DNA from: Oncomelania hupensis | Lineage: Eukaryota > Mollusca > Gastropoda > Littorinimorpha > Pomatiopsidae | Length of the DNA stretch: 64,000 nucleotides | Reading direction: 5' to 3' | Assembly: GCA_036898135.1 (NCBI GenBank) | Contig: CM072513.1 | Span: 40,559,528-40,623,527, forward strand | Shown: positions 11,231 through 23,206 of the stretch, piece by piece | Layout: each line of letters begins with the position of its first letter | Position numbering within the stretch: position 1 is the stretch's first letter | Notes under the pieces: model-generated | Told to the model about the DNA's origin: nothing | What the model saw: the letters and a program-made list of their open reading frames with translations, nothing else | The model's database searches: none | Made by a program: the position numbers and the translations under genes

Positions 11231-11635
11231 TGTGGGTTCGGGCATTAAATAGAATAGACCCAACGTTTCCCGGCGTGTCATAAGAGGCGACTAACAGGGG
11301 TGATGTTAGCACGGCATCACTGGGCGAAAGTCTTCTACACAGAAGTCATCGGCCAGGGCGAAGGAACCTCACGTTTCTACAGGTTCAACGACCACGTGCT
11401 CAGGGCCAAGGCGAGCCACACTGTATTCGTGGATTTCGGCTGTGGCCAACAGCCTGGAGAGGATTGGGCACCGCCAGGTCTTTTTTTTGCCCAAGACACA
11501 CTACATGATGACACTATCCACTAATTCCATACCGGATCGGTCGTCGCCCGGCTCAAGGACCGCGCCTTCCGTTGGCCACCAGGACGGAGGTGTTAAGTAT
11601 GCTACTGCATGATGGACAATTTAGCAAGACTATAT
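11231..11635 (+). mobile_element. RTE LINE 5' end, inverted relative to the rest of the copy
   Basis: It matches the first ~410 bp of the full-length RTE, starting at the common 5' edge 'tgtgggttcgggc'. It ends in 'gatggacaatttagcaag', the same bases with which the adjacent minus-strand part begins. The 5' piece is therefore inverted about a short shared sequence. Confidence 0.88.
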
Positions 11636-11648
11636 AGACCATTATAAT

Positions 11649-11649
<1 letters not shown>

Positions 11650-11744
<95 letters not shown>

Positions 11745-11775
11745 GAGAGAGAGATGGGGTGTAGGGAAGAGAGAA

Positions 11776-11835
<60 letters not shown>
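11650..11835. repeat. (AAT)n then (AG)n microsatellites
   Basis: About 95 bp of AAT/ATT repeats (11650-11743) is followed by about 55 bp of AG repeats (11778-11834). No coding meaning; frames through it are homopolymeric. Confidence 0.95.
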
Positions 11836-11836
<1 letters not shown>

Positions 11837-11937
11837 AAGGGGGGTAGTTGGAAAAAAGGGGAGAGAGAAAGACAGTATGTAGAGAGAAAGGGAGCATGAA
11901 TTCAGGCACTACAAGCAGTGGGACAATCTTTTGTCTT

Positions 11938-12071
11938 CGTGGAGGTTCAAAAACTTGTTTTCAAGGTTCTCAGATCCCGAACGTAGGTTTCTTAACATTT
12001 TGTGCCCAAAAGGTTCAGCAACCTAGGTTCGGAATCTGAGAACCTCGAAAACAAGTGTTTGAACCTCCACG
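11938..12071. repeat. Foldback element, 50-bp inverted arms
   Basis: Arms 11938-11987 and 12022-12071 are inverted copies, about 46 of 50 positions identical, with a 34 bp spacer. The right arm and the following 'cttccaatta' segment recur at 56842-56946, so this belongs to a dispersed foldback or MITE-like family. Confidence 0.85.
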
Positions 12072-12130
12072 AACCTTCCAATTAAGACATACCCTATATC
12101 AATTAATGCAACCTGCCTCGTGGCAAAATT

Positions 12131-12233
<103 letters not shown>

Positions 12234-12308
12234 AACCGATCCATGTGTGTGTTCATTATCTGTAACACTTCATTTTTTAAATTTTATTTTTAGGCCTGAA
12301 TGCATTTC

Positions 12309-12690
12309 CCTGATAGCACCCAAGATTGGCGCAATATTGGCAATTCATTGGTTTACAATATTGGCTGAACCTTGGCTCACAATCTTGGCACAAGATTGGG
12401 AGTGAAAAGTGGCCCAATATTGGCGCAACATTGGCTGCCAAGATAACCCCAATGTATTGCCAGGATAACCCCAATGTAAACCCAATGTATTGCCAAGATA
12501 ACCCCAATGTAAACCCAATGTATTGCCAAGATAACCCCAATGTATTGCCAAGATAACCCCAATGTATTGCCAGGATAACCCCAATGTATTGCCAGGATAA
12601 CCCCAATGTAAACCCAATGTATTGCCAAGATAACCCCAATGTAAACCCAATGTATTGCCAATATTGTTTATATTGGTTGCCAGGATTGTC
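12309..12690. repeat. 11-bp based minisatellite in a 'ttgg/ccaa'-rich repeat
   Basis: Units of 22 bp ('aatgtattgccaagataacc' plus cc) and 33 bp (the same plus 'aatgtaaaccc') alternate, about 10 units between roughly 12450 and 12690. The leading part (12309-12440) is rich in 'caatattgg' palindromes and resembles the sequence at 26440-26655. The minus-strand frame reading 'WQYIGFTLGLS' repeats arises only because 33 is a multiple of three. Confidence 0.88.
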
Positions 12691-12842
12691 CCAATGAAAC
12701 CCCAATGTAATAGTAGCATATGTTTGTGTGTTTGATGCAGTATTACTTGTGCATAACAAAGTGAATACAAGAATAAATTCAATTTACTGTGAGATTTTAT
12801 TACACATATCATTGCAACTTATTTTTTAATTGAATGAGCAAA

Positions 12843-13129
12843 ACTATATAGATCTAGTCTATATATACATTACAATTTTGTATTTTTACCTTTGATTAGT
12901 ATTAGTTTGACAGTACAAAAATTGTACAAAAAATATGTCAGACTATACATGTACACTATACATGTTACAAAATAATAGCATAAACAAGTCAAGACTATAT
13001 AGACATAGTCTAAATTTGGTATACTTTTTTAACATATACATTTGACTAGATACGTAAAATATTTGCACAAAATATGTCAGACTATACATATAAACTAGAC
13101 ATTTGTCAAAATAATAGCTAAAACAAGTT
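12843..13129. repeat. Tandem dimer, ~140-150 bp unit
   Basis: 12843-12989 and 12994-13129 are diverged direct repeats. Both begin 'actatataga' and both end with 'aatatgtcagactatacat' and 'aataatag...aaacaagt'. AT-rich and non-coding. Confidence 0.75.
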
Positions 13130-13544
13130 TGTCATATCTCTTAACAATCACACCAATGTACAGAATATTTTTCAAGATAGTAAATATTACTTCTGAAGCT
13201 TGTTACATCGATTTCAAAATTAATAATGGCAATAAGACAGACACATCCGATAAAATTAGTCCTTGTTTATACACTACAATGCATCTTTATTGTCCAACTT
13301 TCACATTATACATAAAAGCGGAAACCTGCCTTTGGCACTGAGTGCAAACTTTGTCTAAAATAGTAAATGAACAAAAATTAAAATTTCCACGTGTACAACA
13401 GACATGACTCAGCTGGAAATATTCTTTCTTTCTCTTCCTCCGTCCATCTCGCTTTTATCCATGATGACACATCCACTCACAACCACATGTGTGCCTACAC
13501 ACTAAATAATCTGTCAATACAATGTATAAGTTACATTACTTTAC

Positions 13545-14106
13545 ACGATTATTGCTTTAGGTCCAGCGGACTCTTCCGAGCCAAATCAGGACCGGACAAC
13601 CCCTGATCCGCATAAAAAATCTGCTGAAACAACCCTAGTGGTAAACCTGAAAGCTCTCCACCAGCCAGTCACTTTACAATAAAGACATCCCACGCAGGGG
13701 ACGCTGAGGCTGTATTCTAATTTATCGAACCCCCGTTTGCAAAAACAAAATAGAACAAAATCATTATAAATTATCAACAAAACACATACATATAAAATGC
13801 CTACGTTGCTAAATAATAGCATCATAGGAAGCCCTATAGTGACCACCTGGCTGAAAGCGTCCAATATTCCCAAGCTGATCCAACAGACCTCATACACAAA
13901 TGAGTCTCGCCCAGGAAGAGTTTTCAAGAAAAAAAGTGTAGATGACTGGTCTAGCGAAGAAGAAGATATAGTATAGCAGATTGATAAAACAGCAGGAATG
14001 AGAAAGAGCAAATGAGAAAGACAGCGACAGTGGGAATTTAAAGCACTAAATTTCCAGAAAGTGGGGATACTATTTATTCTGAAACCCCCGGCACCACTAT
14101 GGGGGT
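13545..14106 (-). repeat. Family A interspersed repeat, near-complete copy
   Basis: This is the reverse orientation of the 2130-2705 copy over its whole length, closely similar. A 226-codon minus-strand frame across it has no recognisable motif and is not preserved in other copies, so I do not treat it as a gene. Confidence 0.85.
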
Positions 14107-14905
14107 ACAATGTATAAGTATAATACATAATACAAACACACAATAGTAACATAGTGATAATCATGTTTAGATTAACTTGCACATACACACTGAATACAAT
14201 TAAACATCCAATATATACGTGAGTCCATACATAAATGCAGAAACATGCACACATAGCCTTAACCAATCACATGCTACCTGCACTATATAGGGTGTATTGG
14301 ACTGTGAAGAGAGCCTAATCTTGACTGTGTGAACAAATTAAAATGTTCATGCTCCAAAATCATAAAATGTGTATCACCAAAACAGAAGAGGGTGAAGTTT
14401 GACTAGATATGAAAGAATGCACTTTAATCTAGAGCAAAGGTCAGGTAGTAAAAACAAAATATATAAAAAAAAAAAATTATATAGGCACAATTGGGACGCT
14501 CATTGGTGTACAAACATAAACAAAACATTGAGAAATTGTTTGAATATTTAGAGGAAAAACTCGCCTATGCAATATATGTTTCGCACCATTGCTTTAGTAT
14601 TAATACAATTGTCATATTGCATTGCATTAGAGTTTAGATGTACTTATGAGGCTTAAAGCTCCATTGAAAGGTAAGGTGTTAGGAAAAGAGTTAAACAAGC
14701 GTTTAATATTTATAAATAAATAAAAAAAGAAAAAAAGATTACATTCATATGTATATCATAAAGAATACACAAAATTTAAATTATATAAATTTATATATTT
14801 GAAAAAAATATATATTAAATAAATACAATGAAATATTAAAAACATGTATATACACTAATTAAATAAATAAACAGATAATAAAATATAAACATGTAAATAT
14901 CATAA
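14107..14905. other. AT-rich DNA, nothing recognised
   Basis: Low-complexity A/T-rich sequence with no exon or repeat that I recognise. Confidence 0.5.
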
Positions 14906-17900
14906 CTAGCAAAGGTGGGGGTGGATTTGTATTCGTCTCGGAGACAATTCGTTTGAGATATCACAAAGCCTATTTTGAACACGATTTATTTTTGGAAAAA
15001 TTGCAAAATGTGCGCTACATTGTAAATTAGCAAGTTTTAGTTTTGCGGCAATAATTGTTCTCTCCTCTCCTTTTCTTCCTCTCTCCTTTTCCCCTTCTCC
15101 CCCCTCCCTGCCCCCTGAAGTAGCCAGCCATTCCCCTGTAGCCGTATCCAGGTCTTTTGTGGAAGCATCTTGAAAATGTTTCCTCACAGCATCTGCAAAA
15201 TAATGAAAAATATATTTACTAAGTGGCCTTATTGAACACATTTTATGCTGTTCCTGTTTACTTTTTGACAGACTGTACATTGACCACTTGTGGAGTGAAG
15301 AGTTCAAAGATATTTCATCACATACATTGCAACTTTCTAAGCAAAATATAACTTCCTGACAATTAAAAACACTTTATAATGGTGCCAAGTTCATTGTTGT
15401 GGACACTCCTCGTAAAGTAAAGGCCACAAGGGTTATTTTGCCCTCATTTGCATAATATGAATAGGTTCAGACCACAAAGTCACGCACAAAATACTTGGCA
15501 GTTTCTGTAGAATTTTTTTAAAAGTAACCTAAAGCCGATCTAGAGTTAAAGTCAAATATTTCTTTCCTACATGATATGGCCACTCTAACATCCCAATGTA
15601 TGAACTATAATTACAGGGCCCCAGCTAAAAGGAGTTTACTTTACTTGTAGGCAAATGCGAGTTTAGCCTAAAACTTGCATTGTTACATAAAAAGTGATAC
15701 AATGAGCACTCAAATCATGGTTTAGGGGTTCATTTTCTAATCAATCTTATAGTAGGGCTACCCTACCATGTGACGCTCCTGTTTATGAACACACCAATAT
15801 TCTTGACACCAAAAGCAAATCAGATTAACTTCCCGTTTCCGGCATGTGGCCTAGTTTGTGAGCTATGGAGGATTCTTCAGGGTCCCAGACCTTGATCATT
15901 ATCATGATTAAACCAACAATCATAAGTTGTGTAAAGAGATTTGAACAAAGATGTAGGCTACCTAAATAACATGCAGAAGACATACATTGTAATCGTTTAC
16001 AGGTGTTTGTTTGTTACCTTGTTTTTCTGATCAATTATTAATATCCACTTGGGCTACTTACAATTTTTGAATACTAAATTAGTACCTAGTGAGGTTGGCT
16101 TTTACTTGTAGGCCAACGTAAATCTTCCATTTAGTGGAAAAACAGGGTGAAAGGATGGGTGGTTGTGGAGTTTTCCACGTTTTAGTAATAATATAGATCT
16201 ACTTGATGTAGGTACAACTGCAGGTGGAACTGCTAGTCTTAGCAACAAGGCATCTGCAATATTTTAGTTTCTTGTAATGATATGAGGTTAAAATTTAGAG
16301 TCAGTTTTGTTATGGAACTCTATTTTTAGCAGCAGAGCAAATAGTTACAACATTACGGGATTTATTGATTAAAAAAAAATAAAAAATTTTAAGCTATTTT
16401 TTGTAATAAGCTTTGTTTTATTCAAGTGGGGCAACCGTGAGTGTTAAATGGACCAGTTGCAAAAAATCGGTGAAACTGGGTACCTTTTCATTTTAGAATG
16501 TAAAATAATCACAAAACCTGAGTGAATATATTACAAATCTAGCTATACATTCAGTGTAAACAGTGGATTTTGCTGTGATTGTGACCACTTGTTTGCAGAA
16601 GGTTAACTTTATGTATTGTCTGATTTTGCATGTGGGTTTTTCTCATTGTATAATTTCTAATGCAATATTGTAAGTTGTTCCATGTTTGTTTCTTTCTTTT
16701 CATGTAAAGCGCTATGAGCTTGTCTATAAAAAGACAAGTAATAGCGCTATATAACTGTCCATTATTATTATTATCATTATTAACCGAGGGTTTTCTCCGG
16801 GCACTCCGGTTTCCTCCCTCCCTTCAATAATGGTACAGGACGCAGTCAATATAAAAATTGCAAAAAAAAAATAAATAAAAAAACTCGATTTTCTGTCCGT
16901 CTTCTAATAGCGATCTTCCTTCCTTTACACCACCTGGTTGAGTGATGGATGTGTGTTTGGTGTGTGTGAGGGTGGATGAAACAGGTGAGCGTGTATGTTG
17001 GTATAGATCGCCGCGTTTTGAGCCTGAATGATTTGGGGAAAGGCGCGTATAGCATCCTGTATTACTATTATTATTATATTATAACTCACCGTAAATAACT
17101 CTCTTGACATTTGGTAGGTCACTAAATTTTCTCTTGCCTTTCTTCCCCTCCATGCTGTACTGCGTGGATAAGACTGGCTTGAACAGCTCCTTCAACACGG
17201 CATCTCGGAAATTGATGCCGCCAATATTTGCCAGGTACAACATCTGTAACACAATCAACAAACCAATTTCCCTAAGGCTTTTTTTTTTTAAAGGAGTAAC
17301 AGGCTATGATTCAAGTGGTTTTTACTCAAATGCCTATATGAACTTGATTTACTTCATGCTAACCTACATTTTGTTTAAAGTGCAACAAAAATGTATAGTT
17401 GTTTAATATATACCTGTAGATGCTGATACAAGTTAAAAATTAAATAAATGTTTTACTCTCTGTCCAGTCTAATTTACAGCAATAAATTATATAATCTGTG
17501 TCATAATTTTAGGCTGGAAAAAAAGACTCATGGTTGCAATAGAGCATCATAAATATAGGTACACCTGATCTATAATGGAAGCAGTTTTGTTTCTATCGAC
17601 TGTTACAGAAAAATATATGGTTAAACAAAATGTATATGAAAAAAAAAAATGTATATAAAGAAAATGTTTTTGTTTGCAGTATTTTTAAAATTCAAAAATA
17701 CAGTGTTGAGAGAGCTTCAGATAACGGGTGCACATACAATTCTAACAAAAAATTACAACAGTACCTCAATATTCAGTCATAGATACACACATAATCTGTA
17801 TGCTAATAAAATCTTACCTTTATAAAACAAAAATTATGCATTTTATATCTGATTGTACATAACTAAACCATCTAAAAATGTAGGTTAAAAACAAGAAGTT

Positions 17901-18207
17901 ATTATAATAAAGGAAACATTTAATCCTACACGTACAGAGAAAACAAAACTATCAGTGTACTGACCATTTCAAGCGAGACTGCTTCATCGGTCAGATGGTC
18001 ATTCAGACGATTCAAATCCTCTAGTGAAAGGAGGGGAAAACTGAATTCCTGAGCTGAGGCAGAGCCGGCAAACACCTTCTGTTAATCTCCCTGGCGTGTT
18101 GTCAAGTCCGTCGATCTTTCTGTTCAGCCAGCGGAACGCCTTTATTATTGTGTGATGATAGTTGCTCACTAGTGGAACAATCTTCTTGACATCCGCCAGA
18201 TTTACAG
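14906..18207 (-). CDS. DUF4806-domain protein, 3' exons (possible pseudogene)
   Basis: I do not recognise a named gene, but three minus-strand exons fit the DUF4806 family, a domain of unknown role often seen in marine invertebrate genomes. Exon A (18207-17965) carries 'LADVKKIVPLVSN' and then, in another frame, 'FPLLSLEDLNRLNDHLTDEA'. Exon B (17243-17090) carries 'ANIGGINFRDAVLKELFKPV' and 'GKKGKRKFSDLPNVKRVIY'. Exon C (15192-14906) starts 'DAVRKHFQDASTKDLDTATG' then 'EWL' and an E/K/R-rich tail. Splice sites are GT-AG, and B joins C in phase. Exon A needs a one-base shift near 18075 to link its halves, which could be decay or an assembly error. The 5' exons were not found. It points away from the adjacent Harbinger element. 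Confidence 0.6.
16697..17080 (+). repeat. SINE/LINE 3' ends with ATT tails in the DUF4806 intron
   Basis: 16697-16790 ends 'tagcgctatataactgtcc' plus ATT repeats, a common invertebrate SINE/LINE 3' end. 16795-17080 is a second unit with the same type of tail. Its second half ('tatgttggtatagatcgcc' onward) recurs at 22985-23206. The tail stops about ten bases from the exon B donor (17090/17089). Confidence 0.65.
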
Positions 18208-18531
18208 CTGAAACAATAGTATCAAAATGAAAGTGTAGGCCTACATGAAATAGATCACAAAGGCCAAACCAAAGCCTAACATTAAGTAACAAACAAAAAT
18301 TGAAAGCAGTGTACAGTAATTATGTATTTAAAAAAAAAATCAAAGTACAAACAGAAATTACCTACATTACTATTTCGTAGGGGAAAAAAAGTATACCTTA
18401 GTGTGACAAGGAAAAACAACCAGGAGCGCGTTTCCCAGCACAATGCGCAAGCGTGCGCACGCCGATTGCGTATGCCTGGATGTAAGAAACGGTATGTAAC
18501 GAGATTGCATGCGTACATGGCAACATGGCTT

Positions 18532-19385
18532 CTCCCGATCAACTCGGCAAAATCATAAAAGGAATTTTATTGATGAGGCGTCAGAAGAGGACAGCATGAT
18601 TGCCATACCAAGTATCATGACTTCTACGGTGATGGGGCTTTATTTAGCATCCAAACACAGTCCAGAAGACCGTGATCTGACAGCCCATGTGGAAAATTAC
18701 GTGGAAATAACAGTAGGCCTACCGAAATACAACAGAACACAGTTTCGGGAGCATTTCCGAATGAACCGATAGACATTTGAGGTGAGAGGTCGTCTTTTTA
18801 TAATCTATATAACATGAATTCTATCAATTAATGAAGTAAGTCAGTATGTTCAAAGTATCAAACCAATTTTTTGGTGCGAAATATCGAGAGACGGTTATGG
18901 TAATGTTTTATGGGAAGCTAGTACTAGCAGGATTTCCGATAAAGCATTTTTGGGTGTCAAGTTTTTTATTTTCTTAATAATAGAGCGAGTCTAGTGAACA
19001 AGCCAGATTAGAAGATTGGTTTCAAATACACATGCAGACTTACCTACTAATGTGGTTGGCACAAAGAAGGACACGGAGTCTGTGGTGTGTGTTTGTGAAG
19101 ACAACTTGTTTTGATAGTGTATGCAATAGTAGGCTTACATGTAGTAGTAAATAGAGGCTTGTGGTAGGCCTCACGGCCTATAGCAGGGGCGGACGAGGGG
19201 GGGGTTTCCGGGGTTTCCGGAAACCCCCCCCCAGCCCAAAAAAAAAAAAAAAAAAAAAAAGGAAAAGAAAGAAGAAGAAGAAGGAGAGAAAGAGAGAGAG
19301 AGAATACAATTATAAAAATAAAAATAAACACTATATATATATATAATAAAAATAAAAAAAATAAATAAATAAATAAAATAAATAA

Positions 19386-19475
<90 letters not shown>

Positions 19476-20760
19476 TTTATTTATTTATTTTTTTATACGA
19501 ATTTTGGAAACCCCCCCCCAAAAACTAACTGATCCGCCCCTGTATAGCGCAATTTGACAATAACATATCTAATCGTCCTATTCTTTAAATAGACATACAC
19601 ATTTTGGGTTGCTGCCCAGAAGATTCTTGAACGAGTTCAAGTTGTTTGCAAATTTTACACTAGCTGGGAGAGCTGTACAAATAAAACTTCAACCCATGCT
19701 GCCATGCACACTATAGGATTACTTCAATCTAATGTTAACTAAGTATACTATTAACTAGGGTCAGCATTGCCTAATGCAAGAATTCGACCACTAGGTTACA
19801 GCTGCCCTAGGTAGTAGAATATAGGTTTTCAAGGCATTAGCCCTGAAGATAAACCATTTTGATGCCAATTACATGATAATGGCATTGATGTCTTTTCAGG
19901 ATCTCTGCACATGGATTGCACCCCACCTGCCACATGACAAGTCCATCTCACTGGAGAAAAAGATGCTGGCCACTTTGTGGGTTTTGGGAAACCAGGAGAG
20001 CTACAGGGGTGTGGCTGATCGGTTTGGCATGTACAAAGGCACCTTGCACAAAATTGTTATGCTTGTGTCAAATGTGTTGACTAACCTAAGAGAAGAAATC
20101 ATAGTATGGCCTTCAGTACAGCAACTGACACGGAATATTGAGGAATTCAGTGAAAGATGTGAGTTTCCTGGTGTTGTTGGCATTGTAGATGGCACTCATA
20201 TTACAATCCCAGGCCCATCTGAATTCAGAGACTTATATATCTATAGAACTGGAAACCCAAGTGTGCATTTACAGGTTGTAATGCCAGACTGCTTTTTACA
20301 GACCTTATGACGAGATGGCCAGGATCAGTGCATGATGCTCGTGTGTTTAGAAACTCACCCTTGAAAAGAAAACTGGACAATGGACTACTCCCAGCACATA
20401 CTTGGAGATTCTGCCTACTCTCTGTCACAATATCTCATTGTGCCATTTCGGGACAATGGACATTTGACCCCTTTAGAAAAGACCTTTAATAAGAAGCATT
20501 CATCCACCCGAGTTGAGGTTGAGAGAGCAATAGGGCTCCTCAAAGGGAAGTGGAGACGCATAAAATTCCTAGAAATGGTCTGTGTTAAAGAAATATCTCA
20601 TGTTATCACTGCTGCATGCGTTCATAATTTTAATATAATGAAGAATGGCACTGATGAGGACGACATTGAAATAAATGTAAATGATGAGCAGTGCAATTCT
20701 GATGGTGATGTTTTGACGGGGGTTGGAAAGCGATTAGAAATTGCCCATCAGTTAATGTAA
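18532..20760 (+). pseudogene. PIF/Harbinger transposase (HARBI1-like), degraded
   Basis: Exon 1 runs from about 18532 to 18781 and exon 2 from 19900 to 20760, with GT-AG sites that join in phase. Exon 1 ends 'RTQFREHFRMNR', a TAG stop, then 'TFE'. Exon 2 carries 'EKKMLATLWVLGNQESYRGV', 'FGMYKGTLHKIV', the first catalytic Asp in 'GIVDGTHI', the second in 'RWPGSVHDARVF', 'LGDSAYSLSQYL', and the Glu in 'STRVEVERAIGLLKGKWRR', then 'CVHNF'. The DDE triad is therefore visible, but one-base shifts near 20294 and 20395 and probably near 18570, plus the exon 1 stop, prevent a product. The intron holds a separate MITE (19184-19542). Confidence 0.9.
19184..19542. mobile_element. MITE with CAGGGGCGGA termini
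   Basis: It begins CAGGGGCGGA and ends TCCGCCCCTG, flanked on both sides by TATAG (19179-19183 and 19543-19547). The inside is a G/C run, a poly-A run, a GA-rich stretch and a long (AT)n array. The CAGGG terminus and short duplication suggest a hAT-like non-autonomous element. It lies in the transposase intron. Confidence 0.82.
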
Positions 20761-22530
20761 CTTTATCTTGTGCATGTTTTTGAACTTTCGACACAGTAAT
20801 ACGAGTCATATTGGGTTTGCTGTTCTCCCCATGTTCCAGGTGTGATAAGCTTCAAAACTGTCATTTTAATTGACGTAATTTAAATTTGTGTTAAGAAGCA
20901 CGCATATGAATGAAGTTTACTATTGGATGTAGTCACAAGGTTGCATGCTAAATAAGGCAGTAAACTATATTGTTTACTTTAACAGTAAACTCATACTGTA
21001 AAACCTTTTTGTTTTATATTGGGGGTAATAAAGATTTTTTTTTACCTCATTGTTGTGTAATTTTTGTTTTGTGCATGCATGTTCGGAGTATGTGTGGAGT
21101 ATGGTTGCTTTGAATGTTCAAGCTTTGCACACACACACACACAATCTGTAACCAAAACAAAATCAAATAGTAAATGAATATTTAATTTTCTATGTAAACG
21201 CAAATAATAAAACCAAGAAAATGCATCAACCTTTTTTTTTTTTTTAAAATCTCTGTAACTCAAATGAATGCATAAACACAGTAACCGTTTGAAAATCAAA
21301 ATCCTAATGCCTGTAAAACAGAATAAAAGCATAAAACATATTCAAAGAACATTCTTTGCTAAGAAATTGCAATTTTCTCAAAGCAAATTACATATATTAA
21401 ATAAAATTAACCATATCAAAGCATGACTTGTGTGAAACCACTGTTTATACATGTACACACAGAGTTTAGTTCAGACTCTGGGAGTCACATAAAAACAAAG
21501 GATTTATTATCTAAGTTAAAAACTAAGATGGGATACTGTAAAACAAATTCTTTCTTGTGGATAATAAACTTGTACCATTCTAGTTTCCATTCTCTTCAAA
21601 ACAAGAAGTGTCATTCAAATGTATTAGAAGACACACATAGTCATACTCAAAGATGTACATAATTTGATAAATTTTAGCATAAAATAGAGGGGTATATCAT
21701 TGTGTGGCTCAATTTTGCTTCATTTAGACAAGACTGACCCAAACAGCGCCACAAAAAATATTAACCAGTGCAAAGATCTGGGAATTCTTTATTTTGGGGT
21801 GGTACACTTCGTTTAGCTGTTGTGGAGATGTAGTGATAAATGCGTTTATAAGAGAACTGACCCTATAGTGACGTGGACCTTGAATGCAGAGCAAAACATT
21901 GGGTCAGACTATTTGGTCTGTCCAATAAATGTACTCCGGTAAATCTGAATATAGAATAACAATCAAAATACAGTCATGAAAACTTTCACAAACACTGCAA
22001 GTGTTGACAAATTCTGTCCATAAGTAGAAGATTCAAATCAAACACTGTAGCTGTTTGACATTCTATCAATAGGTAAAACCTGTAAATAATAGAGCAGTAC
22101 AAGAAAATGATGAACTTACAACATTCAATGCTCTCCAGGCAAATACAAAATTGTACATTAAAACAGGGGAAAAAATCTGCTGTGGAGATATAGTGATAAA
22201 TGTGTTTATAATAGAATTGACCCTAGTGACTTGGACCTTGAATACAGAACAAAATATTAAGTAAAACTCAGAAATGATTCAAATCCTTACTTCAACCAAA
22301 CGCATAATTCATTCATCACAGGAACCAGCGGACTTTGTGTTGAATGAGGACTTCACAAAATGTAAAATGAAAAACAAATTAGCATGTGGCATTGTTTCAT
22401 TTATTTACACACACACACGCACACACAAGTAAAAACTACAAGGAGTACCATCACATTTTGTGGTTTCTTATAACAACAACAAAAATAGAGTAGTGTTACA
22501 TTTTATCCCCTTTATATGTCTACATTTATT
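20761..22530. other. AT-rich interior of Harbinger with an ~80-bp direct repeat
   Basis: No gene seen. 21821-21900 and 22181-22257 are diverged direct repeats ('tgtggagat' to 'ttggaccttgaat'). An AATAAA-like site lies near 21025, 270 bp after the transposase stop. Confidence 0.6.
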
Positions 22531-22820
22531 TATACACCCCGCCTTTATAAAGGGTGTACATAATGCTGTTTGTCTGAGTGTCCACAGCAATATTTCCAGT
22601 GTTTACAGTTCGAATGAGCTGAATTTTGGCATACAGGTGTCATTCCATGGCCTGTCCATGACAATTTGAATTACAAAATCAATATGCTGCCTTTCTCTTT
22701 TGGTCCCAGTAACTGTGCACTAAAAATGAAATGGATAGACTGAAAGCGTGGCGATTTATTTGCAGTGCATTGATAATGAGGTGATGGGGTTTTGGGAGAT
22801 GGGCTTTATCGGGGTGTATA
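22531..22820. mobile_element. Candidate MITE with 11-bp perfect inverted ends
   Basis: TATACACCCCG at 22531-22541 is matched by its reverse complement at 22810-22820. The 290 bp inside has no coding capacity. The terminal TA bases may be part of a TA duplication, as in mariner-type MITEs. Confidence 0.6.
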
Positions 22821-22984
22821 TTGGCCACGTGAGTGTCCAGCACTTATTGTTTTCTGGATTTTTTTCCTTTTTTTTTTACATTACAATTTATTTATTTTTC
22901 ACGTGAGATGCAGGTTGTAGAAATGATCTCTATAAATAGTTCAGAGCTATAACAGAAATAATTTCAAACAAAAACAGATTTTAA

Positions 22985-23206
22985 ATAATGGTATTGGATG
23001 CAGTCCATATACATTTTCAAGGGAAAAAAATCCTTTCCGTTTTTTAATAGTGATCTCCCAATCTTTACATCATTCGTTTGTATGATGGATGTTTGCTGAT
23101 AATAATGTAAGACTGTGTGAAAGAGTATGTTGGTATAGATCGCCATGCTTTGAGCGCTATCAGGTTGAGAAAAAGCTCTTATATAACATCCATTATTATT
23201 ATTAAG
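22985..23206 (+). repeat. Interspersed repeat with ATT tail, second copy
   Basis: It matches 16840-17080, including 'tatgttggtatagatcgcc' and the final 'atataacatcc' plus ATT tail. It is a SINE-like 3' region; no tRNA-like head is visible. Confidence 0.7.

Noticed and set aside
12277..12759. 160-codon frame of WQYIGFTLGLS repeats
   Set aside because: Produced by a minisatellite with 33-bp units; frame shifts occur at every 22-bp unit.
13586..14266. 226-codon minus-strand frame
   Set aside because: Lies across a family A repeat, is not preserved in other copies and has no motif.
18282..18542. 86-codon minus frame as the 5' exon of the DUF4806 gene
   Set aside because: No motif, no convincing donor, and it spans the Harbinger terminus.
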